Positions 8,461 through 17,098 of a DNA stretch of 37,280 bases are shown in pieces. The notes below the pieces were generated by a model, which did not search any database, was not told the DNA's origin, and saw nothing but the letters and a program-made list of their open reading frames with translations. Position numbers and translations under genes: made by a program. The stretch's first letter is position 1. The number at the start of each line of letters is the position of its first letter. Source of the stretch: Fuerstiella sp. (lineage in GTDB: Bacteria; Planctomycetota; Planctomycetia; Planctomycetales; Planctomycetaceae); the NCBI GenBank assembly GCA_022447185.1, contig JAKVAY010000073.1, positions 1-37,280 on the forward strand, in the 5' to 3' direction.

Positions 8461-8752
8461 GGTTGTCGGTACATCGTCTATATTCGTTCGATGAAGTCGG
8501 AATCGCCGTTTTTCGTAGTCTCGAACACACATTTCCTGGTCGGGCTGGCTTTTCGTCCGGACATCCGATTGCATCAGTGAATGGACACTGCAATCATGGC
8601 ACAGCATGCGTGTCGCCGCACAGCTAGAATCTGTTTCTGATCCGCGACAACGCTTATCGGCATTGATCCATAACGGCAACCGCTTTTTTATTGTGGGGTC
8701 GATGCGCAGGTCGTGACTGAGTTTTGTCTGTGTCTGAGGAAGGTAAAGTCAG
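8461..8752. other. Intergenic region before the response regulator
   Basis: About 290 bases with no supported gene. Frames crossing it are antisense or out-of-frame shadows of the neighbours. The clear ribosome site GAGGAAGG (8736-8743) at its end belongs to the regulator. Confidence 0.45.
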
Positions 8753-10093
8753 GTGTCGAATCCGGCATTGCAGCAAAAATCGATTCTGATTGTCGAAGAC
8801 GAAGAAATCATTCGGGAAACTCTGGCCGAATTCGTATCCGGTGAAGGGTTCGGCGTCGGCACTGCAGGGACGGTTGAAGAAGCGCTGAAGCTTGTACGCG
8901 AAAGTGACTTCGATGTCGCTGTCTGTGATGTCCAACTGCCGGACGGGGACGGAGTCCAGTTGCTGCGACGTCTGCATCGCATCAATCCGGCAATGTTTGT
9001 GCTGATCATTTCCGCGTATGCGTCCGTAGAGAACGCTGTCGAAGCGTTTACAGCAGGTGCATTTGATTATCTGGTCAAGCCCGTCAATTTCGACGAACTC
9101 GCGCGGCGGTTGGAACGACTGTTCAAATTTCAGGAACTGTATCGCGAGAACCAGAAGTTGCGCAAAGATCTGGATCGTTCTGAAGGATTCGATCAGATCA
9201 CCGGAAGCAGTAAGGTCCTGCGGGACCTGCTCAAGACGATTCGCAAAGTAGCAGCAACGAATTCCAATGTGTTGCTGGTCGGTGAAACGGGAACGGGCAA
9301 AGAACTGTTCGCCCGTGAAATCCATAACGCAGGTCCAAACAAAGACGCTAAATTTGTATCAGTGAACTGTGGAATCCGACCGGTTGAACAACTGGAAGCC
9401 CAGTTGTTTGGTATCAGCGACGGGCAACCGGGTCTGTTTCAGACGGCCGGTGAAGGTACTGTATTTCTGGATGAGATCGCTCAATTACCCCTGGGCACGC
9501 AAACGGAACTGCTGCGATCAATCGAATATCAGGAAGTCATGCCCAGTGGTGCATCCGAACCAATATCGGTGCATGCCAGGATTATCGCAGCGACTTCACG
9601 AGATCTTATGAGAGAAGTTTCAGAAGGTCAGTTTCAGGAAGATCTGTTTTACAGACTGGACGGTGTAAAGATACGGATTCCGCCGCTGCGTGAACGTCTG
9701 GACGACATCCCGGAGCTTGTTGAGTACTTCACGGCGAAGCACTGTGAAACAATGAGAAAACGAGTCACAGGTGCCACGAGCGATGCCATTCGTACGTTGA
9801 TGGCAGCTCACTGGAAAGGGAATATTCGCCAGCTTGATAATGCGATTGAACGTGCTGTCATGATGTGTGAAACGGACGAAATTCAACCGAGTGATTTGCC
9901 TCCGGATCTGCTGGGCGCCGGTACGAGTCTGCCGGATACAGATGACCTCAGGTCCGCTCTTCGTCACTACGAACGATTGCATATCACGCGCGTCCTCAAG
10001 CAGTGTCCCGACAAGAAGGAAGCTGCCAAGCGTTTGAGACTGGGTTTGTCCAGTCTGTATCGTAAAATTGAAGAGCTAAAGATTGAGCTGTAA
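8753..10093 (+). CDS. Response regulator with AAA+ domain and Fis-type HTH, GAFTGA loop absent
   Basis: This 446-residue protein has the NtrC layout. The receiver (10-125) has acidic E15/D16, phosphoacceptor D59 and K109 in YLVKP. The AAA+ domain (about 147-375) has Walker A GETGTGKE (177-184), Walker B VFLDEI (237-242), the arginine-finger region FQEDLFYRLD and sensor II GNIRQLDNAIERAV. A Fis-type HTH lies at about 420-446. In sigma-54 activators LFG is followed by the GAFTGA loop; here the text is LFGISDGQPGLFQTAGEGTVFLDEI, seven residues shorter, with no GAFTGA. It may therefore not activate sigma-54 polymerase and could act as a repressor, a sigma-70 regulator or an ATPase. The start is GTG at 8753 after GAGGAAGG. 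No histidine kinase gene is nearby. Confidence 0.9.
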   Translation: MSNPALQQKSILIVEDEEIIRETLAEFVSGEGFGVGTAGTVEEALKLVRESDFDVAVCDVQLPDGDGVQLLRRLHRINPAMFVLIISAYASVENAVEAFTAGAFDYLVKPVNFDELARRLERLFKFQELYRENQKLRKDLDRSEGFDQITGSSKVLRDLLKTIRKVAATNSNVLLVGETGTGKELFAREIHNAGPNKDAKFVSVNCGIRPVEQLEAQLFGISDGQPGLFQTAGEGTVFLDEIAQLPLGTQTELLRSIEYQEVMPSGASEPISVHARIIAATSRDLMREVSEGQFQEDLFYRLDGVKIRIPPLRERLDDIPELVEYFTAKHCETMRKRVTGATSDAIRTLMAAHWKGNIRQLDNAIERAVMMCETDEIQPSDLPPDLLGAGTSLPDTDDLRSALRHYERLHITRVLKQCPDKKEAAKRLRLGLSSLYRKIEELKIEL

Positions 10094-10109
10094 GGTGACG
10101 GTGCCCTGC

Positions 10110-10541
10110 ATGGATTCAAACGAGATTCGAAAACGGATCCCCCACCGGGATCCGTTTTTGTGGCTTGATGAGGTGCTGGAACTGAGTGAGACCCGGATCA
10201 CTGCGCGGCGATTTCTTTCGCCGGACCTGCCGGTATTTGCCGGTCACTATCCAGGTTTTCCTGTGTTTCCCGGTGTCCTTCAGTGTGAAGCCTGTTTTCA
10301 GGCGGCAGCAGTGCTGATCTCCGGCCTCGTAACTCCGGACGCCGGTCAGGTTCCTGTTGTTACGCGGCAGGACAAGACACAGTTTCGGAAACTTATTCGT
10401 CCTGGTGATACGTTATGCATCGAAGTGGAAATTACTGAACGACTGGCCAACGCGTATTTCCTGAAAGGGAAAATTTTGGTCGATGGCAAAGTGTCAACGC
10501 GACTTGAGTTCGCTTGTGCACTGGCTGAAGGTGGGGCGTAA
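10110..10541 (+). CDS. FabZ-like hotdog-fold 3-hydroxyacyl-ACP dehydratase
   Basis: This 143-residue single hotdog domain begins RIPHRDPFLWLDEVLEL and contains FAGHYPGFPVFPGVLQCEACFQ. The FabZ catalytic histidine is H46 in GHYPG, and the acidic partner is E60 in CEA. FabZ enzymes remove water from 3-hydroxyacyl-ACP in fatty acid elongation. The sequence is more divergent than housekeeping FabZ (FAGHYPGFPVFPG where F.GHFPG.PVMPG is usual), so it may serve a special lipid or a different thioester. The ATG at 10110 follows AAGGTG (10092-10097), which overlaps the stop of the regulator, so the two genes are probably cotranscribed. Confidence 0.8.
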   Translation: MDSNEIRKRIPHRDPFLWLDEVLELSETRITARRFLSPDLPVFAGHYPGFPVFPGVLQCEACFQAAAVLISGLVTPDAGQVPVVTRQDKTQFRKLIRPGDTLCIEVEITERLANAYFLKGKILVDGKVSTRLEFACALAEGGA

Positions 10542-10761
10542 CCGACGACAGGTTGATGAAACCCGCATGGACACCGGCGGAGGTTGTCAGCGAAGAAGGA
10601 GTCTCTGTGCACTCACTCAGTGACTCACTTGCCGGCGCTGCACTCCTGGATATTCTGAGCTGACGCTTGCCGGATTTGCTTGTCATCGTCGTCCTGTGGC
10701 TGTCAGTAAACTCATTGACAGTCCCGAAGATGTCATTCAGACCGGACTTCAGGATGTCTCC

Positions 10762-11910
10762 ATGGCTACATTCCCAAACGACCTCGATCACAGCTGGCGA
10801 CAGACGGTTCGCCGCCGAGTGCTGGCATGGTATCGAGTGAATGGACGATCACTCCCCTGGCGGGAATCTGCAGATCCGTATTACATCTGGATCAGTGAAA
10901 TCATGCTGCAGCAGACGACGATTGCAGCTGTGACAGCGTATTTTGAGCGGTTTTGCAAACAGTTTCCGACGGTTCAGCATCTGGCCAGAGCACAGGAAAC
11001 CGATGTGCTGCGCCAGTGGGAGGGACTTGGCTATTATTCCCGAGCCCGCAATCTGCACAAAGCTGCCAGAATCATTGTTGATGAACATGCGGGTGAGCTT
11101 CCGGACCACGTCGACGGCCTGTTGAAGTTACCGGGCATTGGCCCGTACACAGCACGAGCGATTGCGTCACTGGCGTATGGACATGGTGTTGGAATCCTGG
11201 AAGCCAACACAATTCGAGTCTATTCACGCTTGATCGGACTGGACGAGAATCCCCGTTCGACATCCGGCAGTCGGACGTTGTGGAAGTTTGCTGACTGGAT
11301 TGTCGCGCCGCGTTCAGCATCATCGTTCAATCAGGGGGCGATGGACGTCGGTTCGACGATCTGCACACCCGAGGATCCGTCCTGCAGTCAGTGCCCGTTG
11401 CAAAATCAGTGCTGCAGCTATAAGGCAGGACGTCAGCACGAACTGCCACGAACACCACCAAAGAAAAAAATGACCGATGTTACCGAAGTGGCTCTTGTGT
11501 TACGGCGCGGTTCAAAGATTTTGATGCGGCAGTATTCAGAAGGGGAACGCTGGGCAGGGTTGTGGGATTTTGTCAGGTTTCCAGTGTCCATTGAGCAGGG
11601 CAATCAGCTGCTGTTGCTGCCTGACCTGGACACGGCCGGTGGTGCGACACTCTTTGCCTCAGAATCCACGTCCTGCGTGGTTCAGGCTGTACGAGAGCAC
11701 ACAGGGCTTCTGATTTCTGATCCTTATCTGGTGACGCAGATCCGGCACACGGTCACCCGCTTTCGAATCCGGTTGCTTTGCGTGATGGCGACACGAGTCC
11801 ATGGTTCGGTTGATCCTACAACCGGGTTTCGGTGGCAGCCCCAGGTACGGTTTGATGAGCTGCCTTTGTCGACAACGGCACGAGCAATCGCAAAGCTGGT
11901 TTCCGGCTAA
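10762..11910 (+). CDS. mutY: A/G-specific adenine glycosylase MutY with Asp-to-Glu active-site change
   Basis: This 382-residue enzyme removes adenine mispaired with 8-oxoguanine. The ATG at 10762 sits seven bases after AGGA; a GTG at 10696 would add 22 unneeded residues. The catalytic Glu is E46 in SEIMLQQT, and the helix-hairpin-helix is LPGIGPYTARAIAS. The iron-sulfur cluster cysteines are C201, C208, C211 and C217 in C-x6-C-x2-C-x5-C spacing. The C-terminal NUDIX-like 8-oxoG-recognition domain contains IRHTVTRF. The second catalytic residue, Asp138 in E. coli (ILDGNV), is Glu147 here (ILEANT). I believe ILEANT-type sequences occur in other planctomycetes, but this could not be checked. 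The gene follows the FabZ-like gene by 220 bases. Confidence 0.93.
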   Translation: MATFPNDLDHSWRQTVRRRVLAWYRVNGRSLPWRESADPYYIWISEIMLQQTTIAAVTAYFERFCKQFPTVQHLARAQETDVLRQWEGLGYYSRARNLHKAARIIVDEHAGELPDHVDGLLKLPGIGPYTARAIASLAYGHGVGILEANTIRVYSRLIGLDENPRSTSGSRTLWKFADWIVAPRSASSFNQGAMDVGSTICTPEDPSCSQCPLQNQCCSYKAGRQHELPRTPPKKKMTDVTEVALVLRRGSKILMRQYSEGERWAGLWDFVRFPVSIEQGNQLLLLPDLDTAGGATLFASESTSCVVQAVREHTGLLISDPYLVTQIRHTVTRFRIRLLCVMATRVHGSVDPTTGFRWQPQVRFDELPLSTTARAIAKLVSG

Positions 11911-12168
11911 GTTGAAACAAACGAAGTGATTGGTCACCCAATTGTGGTTTTCAAAGAGTGTGTGGATGGATTTCCTGCTTTCCCTGGGCAGGACTCTGTT
12001 TACGCCGATAGATTGTCAAATGTTTTCGGTGTAGGTTACCGGGTTAACGATTGGTGCACCTGATCAGACGTTCACCTGCCGGATTAGAGTTTATTTTCTG
12101 CGATTAAGAATTCCGCGTTACTCGACGATTCAGGCGGGGAACGATTGAGCGATTTGGGAGACTAAGAA

Positions 12169-13638
12169 ATGGTTGCTGGACAGGCAGAATCTCTGGAAAT
12201 GAAGCATACGCAGCTCTACATCGATGGTATGTGGGTCGACGGGGAGAATGGTGACACGCTGGAAGTTACCAATCCAGCCACCGAGGAAGGAATTGCCAGG
12301 GTGGCTTACGGGACGGCGACCGATGCTCGGCGAGCACTGGAAGCGGCACAACGAGCTCTCCCCGTCTGGCAAAAAACCAACGTTTATGAACGAGCTGCCA
12401 AACTGAAGAAAATTGCCGAACTGATGCGAGACAACGTGGATTATCTGGCCACGGCGCTCACGATGGAACAGGGGAAACCTCTGGCCGAAGCCAGAGGTGA
12501 AACGATGGCCTCGGCGGCTACGTTCGAGTGGTTCGCTGAAGAAGCCAAGCGTGCCTACGGACGCACGATTCCGGCGAGTGCCAATAACAAGCGACTGTTC
12601 ACTGTGCGACACCCCGTGGGCGTGTGTGCGGCGGTCTCGCCGTGGAATTTTCCGTTGGTGCTGCAGGCTCGCAAACTGGCTCCCGCGCTGGCTGTGGGCT
12701 GCACTACGGTTTCTCGTCCGGCAAGTCAAACACCATTGTCGCTGATTCGGCAGTTCGAACTGATGGAACAGGCCGACCTTCCTGACGGTGCCATCAATCT
12801 GCTGATGGGCCCGCCTGCCGAATTGATGAATGAATTCATGGGAAACCGCATTTGTCGCAAGATATCCTTCACCGGTTCCACGGAAGTCGGCAAAGAACTG
12901 GTGCGCAACAGCGCAGGGCAGATGAAACGATTGAGTCTGGAATTGGGTGGTCACGCTCCTGTGATCGTCTTTCCGGATGTGGATGTCGAAAGTGTTGCCA
13001 GGGCATCGGTGATCGGGAAATTTCGCAACAACGGCCAAGTTTGTATTTGTCCTACGCGTTTCTATGCGCACAGGGATATCGAGCAGGATTATTTAGAAGC
13101 CTGCGTGGAAGAAACTAAAAAACTGGTGCTGGGCAACGGTTTGGATCCAGATGTGAACATCGGTCCAATGTTCGAAGATCGTGCGATGGACAAAGCGGAT
13201 ACGATCGTAAAGGACGCAACCAGCAAGGGGGCTCAGTGCGTTACGGGCGGTGGTCGAAGTGATCGCTTCGAACGTGGCTACTTCTACGAACCAACAGTGC
13301 TGACCAATATCACTTCTGATATGTCGATCATGACTGACGAACCATTTGCTCCCGTCATGCCGATCATGGACTACAGTGACATTCACGAAGTCATTGCTAA
13401 GGCCAACGATACGGTCTTTGGGCTGGCTGCCTATGTTCTGACCAATGATCTTTCGGCTGCATTCAAGATGGCCGAAGGACTGGAGTTCGGTACGATCGGA
13501 ATCAACGACACCGTACCTGCGACGCCTCAGTCTCCGTTTGGTGGTTTAAAGGAATCCGGCATCGGTCGTGAAAACGCGATTGAAGGAATGGACGTCTACC
13601 TCGAAACCAAAGCCATTTCGATAGCGATCAACGAGTAG
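12169..13638 (+). CDS. NAD(P)-dependent aldehyde dehydrogenase
   Basis: This 489-residue ALDH-superfamily enzyme resembles succinate-semialdehyde and lactaldehyde dehydrogenases. The catalytic thiol is C292 in FRNNGQVCICPTR, the general base is E258 in LSLELGGHAP, and the oxyanion Asn is N160 in SPWNFP. The coenzyme loop is FTGSTEVG, and the C-terminal block is SPFGGLKESGIGRE. At the usual cofactor lysine (VLKPAE/S) the sequence is VSRPASQTPLS, with R183. The EPFAPV motif replaces the usual EPFGPV. The ATG at 12169 follows GGGAG at a good distance. It is a single gene convergent with the DegT-type gene. An aldehyde from deoxysugar breakdown, such as lactaldehyde, is a plausible substrate given fucD in the same window, but this is inference. 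Confidence 0.9.
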   Translation: MVAGQAESLEMKHTQLYIDGMWVDGENGDTLEVTNPATEEGIARVAYGTATDARRALEAAQRALPVWQKTNVYERAAKLKKIAELMRDNVDYLATALTMEQGKPLAEARGETMASAATFEWFAEEAKRAYGRTIPASANNKRLFTVRHPVGVCAAVSPWNFPLVLQARKLAPALAVGCTTVSRPASQTPLSLIRQFELMEQADLPDGAINLLMGPPAELMNEFMGNRICRKISFTGSTEVGKELVRNSAGQMKRLSLELGGHAPVIVFPDVDVESVARASVIGKFRNNGQVCICPTRFYAHRDIEQDYLEACVEETKKLVLGNGLDPDVNIGPMFEDRAMDKADTIVKDATSKGAQCVTGGGRSDRFERGYFYEPTVLTNITSDMSIMTDEPFAPVMPIMDYSDIHEVIAKANDTVFGLAAYVLTNDLSAAFKMAEGLEFGTIGINDTVPATPQSPFGGLKESGIGRENAIEGMDVYLETKAISIAINE

Positions 13639-13749
13639 ATCCAGATGCTGAACGTCGAGCCGGAACAGAAATGGACTTCCGGTCATGACTTGTACGGATC
13701 CGAAAACGACGTTTGGTTCTGACCGGACGCGTGTGCTGTGTCTTCCGAA

Positions 13750-13769
13750 CTGACTGCCTGTACAGTCAG
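13750..13769. other. Hairpin between convergent genes
   Basis: CTGACTG (13750-13756) and CAGTCAG (13763-13769) form a perfect 7-bp stem with a 6-base loop, in the gap between the aldehyde dehydrogenase and the convergent DegT-type gene. There is no T-run on either side, so it is at best a factor-dependent or weak bidirectional terminator. Confidence 0.35.
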
Positions 13770-13855
13770 GGAGTTTGGTTGCCCCGTCCCTTGATCTGTT
13801 TCCAGTGGGTTCGTTTAGGTAATTAACAGTCGGCGAACTCAAGGAGTCAGCATGA

Positions 13856-15061
13856 CTACGCCGCTCGACGATCGGTGTCGGAGGAGTCAGGGAACGTAAT
13901 TGTGGACCCGGATCGAACAGCGTCTGTCAGACCGGCCACAACGCGACGTTGATGTTCATCCGGGACCTCCGCATAGATCGGCAACGACAGGACTTCCTGG
14001 CACGCTCGTTCGGCTTCAGGGAAATCACCTTCACCGTATCCCAGGTACTCAAAGCACGTTTGCATATGCAGTGGAATGGGATAATAAACGGCACACCCGA
14101 TGTTAGCATTTCGAAGAGACGTCATCACTTCGTCACGCCGACCACCGCGAACCCGAATCGTAAACTGGTTATAGACGTGGCGACGGTCCGGCAGTGTCGG
14201 AGGGGCCTCAACAGCACATCGCAGATTGAGCTCACGGAATAATTCGTGATACAGTTTTGCATTGTTCCTGCGTGCATCTGACCACTGATCGAGGCTGCCA
14301 AGCTTGACTTTGAGAACCGCTGCCTGCAGGGCATCCAGACGACTGTTGAATCCGACCTCGACGTGGTTGTATCCACCAACGTCTCCATGGACGCGTAATC
14401 GACGAAGCCGACTTGCGATTTCGGCATCGTCGGTGACTATCATGCCACCATCACCCGCTCCACCCAGGTTTTTTGTGGGAAAGAAACTGAAACAGCCAAC
14501 GGTTCCCAGCACACCCGCGCTTCGGCCTCTGTACTGGGCGCCGATTGCCTGACACGCGTCTTCGACGACCGGAATTTTGTGTCGAGCTGAGAGACGCCAA
14601 AGAGGTTCCATTTCGGCGCATTGGCCAAACAGGTGAACCGGGAGAATGGCTCGGGTCTTGCGGGTCAGTGCCTGTTCAACCTGTTCGGGACACAAATTGA
14701 AGCTGTTTGGTTCGATATCGACGAAGACGGGCCGCGCGCCAAGTCTGTGAATCGCGCTCGCCGTGGCGAAGAATGTAAATGTGCTGGTAATGACTTCGTC
14801 ACCGGGTGACACTCCCACCGCAAGGAGAGATAGAATGAGTGCGTCGGTGCCCGATGCACATCCTACGGCGTATCTGGCGTCACAATAATCAGCAATTTGT
14901 GACTCAAGAGCAGAGACCTCATCTCCGAGCACAAACGACTGACATTCGAAGACCTGATCCACGGCCTCACGGACATCACCGCGAATTGTCTGGTACTGTG
15001 CAACAAGGTCGATGAACGGAACGGGCCCGGCTGTGTCCGAAGTATTTTCCTGGGCGGGCAT
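13856..15061 (-). CDS. DegT/DnrJ/EryC1/StrS family sugar aminotransferase
   Basis: This 401-residue PLP-dependent enzyme transfers an amino group to a nucleotide-linked keto sugar, typically for cell-surface glycans or glycosylated products. The N-terminal FIDLVAQY is typical of the family, followed by GCASGTDAL (phosphate-binding turn) and VEDACQAIGA with D168 and Q171. The Schiff-base lysine is K197 in FFPTKNLGGAGDGGM. The C-terminal substrate region has HVYNQFTIR and YYPIPLHMQ. The ATG at 15061 follows GGAG at eight bases; an in-frame start at 15094 lacks such a site. A promoter candidate is at 15113-15139. The gene is alone, without visible nucleotide-sugar genes nearby, so the exact sugar is unknown. 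Confidence 0.92.
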   Translation of the reverse strand: MPAQENTSDTAGPVPFIDLVAQYQTIRGDVREAVDQVFECQSFVLGDEVSALESQIADYCDARYAVGCASGTDALILSLLAVGVSPGDEVITSTFTFFATASAIHRLGARPVFVDIEPNSFNLCPEQVEQALTRKTRAILPVHLFGQCAEMEPLWRLSARHKIPVVEDACQAIGAQYRGRSAGVLGTVGCFSFFPTKNLGGAGDGGMIVTDDAEIASRLRRLRVHGDVGGYNHVEVGFNSRLDALQAAVLKVKLGSLDQWSDARRNNAKLYHELFRELNLRCAVEAPPTLPDRRHVYNQFTIRVRGGRRDEVMTSLRNANIGCAVYYPIPLHMQTCFEYLGYGEGDFPEAERACQEVLSLPIYAEVPDEHQRRVVAGLTDAVRSGSTITFPDSSDTDRRAA

Positions 15062-15112
15062 TAAGCGACTCCATTCGCTGAAAAACTGCCGCAACTCGAC
15101 GGCTCACTTGAG

Positions 15113-15139
15113 ATTATGGCAATCTCGAAAACCTGTCAA
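15113..15139 (-). promoter_or_regulatory. Candidate sigma-70-type promoter of the DegT-type gene
   Basis: On the minus strand a perfect TTGACA (15139-15134) is followed after 15 bases by CATAAT (15118-15113), five of six matches to TATAAT. Transcription would begin near 15106, leaving a leader of about 45 bases before the ATG at 15061. The 15-base spacer is shorter than the preferred 17. A short GAGATT/AATCTC inverted repeat (15110-15126) overlaps the -10 box. Confidence 0.4.
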
Positions 15140-15496
15140 TATGAGCAAATGAGGATGAGCAGACGCTAAATCAGTGCGGCAACTGGATTTAACAATTGTG
15201 TAACTCCTGCAAATCCGGCAACCACCACATGCCTTATCGTCTTTACAATCCGTGTTTCGACACCTGTAGATGGCCTTTTTTTTGCTGCATTCTGCCTATC
15301 ACGATCTCAGGTAGAATACCGTTTCCTGAATTTGGCGGCATTTAATCAGTTGGGACAGGGTGTATTCGTTCCGTAGTAGTTTTAGGTGATGTAGATCGCC
15401 GCAGTTACGCATATAACCCACGTGGCGTATCTGGTTGGAGTTTTCTCATTGGTGGCCAAACTGTTTCCACCGGCCAAATATGCAGATTGATTTTTG
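15140..15496. other. Intergenic region between divergent genes
   Basis: This region is rather AT-rich, with an eight-T run near 15280 and no supported gene. It should contain the promoter of the rightward NTPase gene, but I cannot point to boxes with suitable spacing. Confidence 0.45.
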
Positions 15497-17002
15497 ATGA
15501 AAACCAGTCAGTTTCTTGAGCATTACGGCGTCGGGATCAATCCGTTCAGCCAGGAAGACGCCCAGGCTGACCACATTTTCCAGAAGCATTGCGCCGACAC
15601 GATCTATCATCCTGCGTGGGACAAGATCCTGGGTGATTGCAGCAATCCAGGCACTGCAGTCGTCTTCGGTGAAAAAGGAGCCGGCAAGACGGCGCTTCGA
15701 ATTCAGCTGCTTAATGCAATCGCCGATTGGAATGAGAAGCATTCTGATGAACGTGCGTTTGTGATCAGCTACGACGATCTCAATCCGTTTTTGGACGCAT
15801 TTCGAGATCGCCTGCGCGGTCGCAGGCGGCAGCCCGATCTATGTCTTCAGGAATGGCGTTTATGGGACCACATGGATGCCTTGCTGACACTGTCCACGCG
15901 TCGGCTGTGCAACATCGCCGCTGACGAACATCACGATGATCCCGACCTTACACTCAAGCAGATGAAAGCACTTCCCAGACTGAGGAAGCGAGATCTTTTG
16001 ATGTTGGCTGCTTTCTACGATCGAGCATCTGACCTGTCCCATGTCCGTCGCTGGAAACGTATCAAATGGCGACTTGGATTTCTGACACCAGGGACATCCT
16101 GGCGCATGTGGATTGGGACTGTGATCACAATTCTGACCCTGGGACTCGCTTTGCAAAATCTCCCCAGGGACGGCCAGAGTACGTTCGATGTTCTTCAAAC
16201 CTGGTGGATCTGGGCCATCATCGCTGTCGGATGGATTCCCTGCGTCCGACGGTGGTTACAGTTGTGGTGGAGGTCCCGCCAGATAGCTTCACAGGTTCGA
16301 ATTCTGGAGCACACTACGTCGACACTTCGTCGTATCCTTGGATCATTCTACGGACGTGAGATCGACGGTCAGCCAATGCCTTCTCGTGATCGCAGTGATG
16401 ACCGCTATGAACTGATGGCCCGGCTGCAGCGTATTCTGAAGCCGCTTGGTTTTACCAGTATGGTTGTGATCGTTGACCGAGTGGATGAACCTCATTTGAT
16501 CAATGGTTCTCCCGAACGCATGAGGGATTTTCTGTGGTCTATGTTCGACAACAAATTCCTGAAGCACCCGGGCATCGGGTTCAAAATGTTGTTGCCAAAG
16601 GACGTTGTTTATTATCTCAACCGCGAAAAGCGGGAGTTTTATGAACGGTCGCGACTGGACAAGCAAAATCTGATCAATAGTCTCGAATGGACCGGAGAAT
16701 CGCTTTACGACATGGCAACGAATCGGCTGCGGGCCTGCCTGCACGATTCAGCGGACAAGAGTGTTTCGATTTGCAGCCTCTTCGCGAGTGACATTGCTGA
16801 GGATCAGCTCATTGAGCGATTTGGCCGGCTGCGGGTGCCGCGTCATCTGTTTCGTTTTCTGTTCAGGCTGTTGACGGACCATTGCAACGCTTCGACGGAA
16901 GACAACCCGGCCTGGAAAATCAGTTCTGAAACGCTGGCCAGTACCATGGATGCTTACCAGCGCGAACTTGATGCTCTGGACCGAGGTTTGGGAACCGGGT
17001 AG
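15497..17002 (+). CDS. Membrane P-loop NTPase with KAP-like layout
   Basis: This 501-residue protein has Walker A GEKGAGKT (58-65) and a Walker B-like strand MVVIVDRVDEPH (322-333). Two hydrophobic segments, about 204-222 and 234-252, lie between them. Placing membrane helices inside the P-loop domain is the hallmark of KAP-family NTPases (Kidins220/ARMS, PifA). I infer a similar arrangement, with the ATPase anchored to the inner membrane. The C-terminal part contains ERSRLDKQNLINSLEW and RLRVPRHLFRFL, a helical region like the lid and winged segments of STAND/KAP proteins. The start is ATG at 15497; a TTG three bases earlier is less likely. No partner gene is obvious; the next gene starts 96 bases later. 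Phage exclusion and membrane-protein organisation are both possible roles. Confidence 0.65.
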   Translation: MKTSQFLEHYGVGINPFSQEDAQADHIFQKHCADTIYHPAWDKILGDCSNPGTAVVFGEKGAGKTALRIQLLNAIADWNEKHSDERAFVISYDDLNPFLDAFRDRLRGRRRQPDLCLQEWRLWDHMDALLTLSTRRLCNIAADEHHDDPDLTLKQMKALPRLRKRDLLMLAAFYDRASDLSHVRRWKRIKWRLGFLTPGTSWRMWIGTVITILTLGLALQNLPRDGQSTFDVLQTWWIWAIIAVGWIPCVRRWLQLWWRSRQIASQVRILEHTTSTLRRILGSFYGREIDGQPMPSRDRSDDRYELMARLQRILKPLGFTSMVVIVDRVDEPHLINGSPERMRDFLWSMFDNKFLKHPGIGFKMLLPKDVVYYLNREKREFYERSRLDKQNLINSLEWTGESLYDMATNRLRACLHDSADKSVSICSLFASDIAEDQLIERFGRLRVPRHLFRFLFRLLTDHCNASTEDNPAWKISSETLASTMDAYQRELDALDRGLGTG

Positions 17003-17098
17003 TTAGTCTTTCCGTGTCGGAGCGCGCTGCCGGGGTTCAAGTACTGTCGAGAAATTGAGTCCTGCTTCATTTCACAGTGTAAGGTGTAAGGTCACCTG

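Noticed and set aside
10556..10663. 35-codon frame MKPAWTPAEVVSEEGVSVHS between the FabZ-like gene and mutY, with a weak AGG before it
   Set aside because: It is short, has no recognisable family and no strong ribosome site. Its composition is only mildly protein-like.
12130..13071. 313-codon minus-strand frame within the aldehyde dehydrogenase gene
   Set aside because: It is an antisense shadow of a gene with all catalytic motifs, and the translation has no family features.
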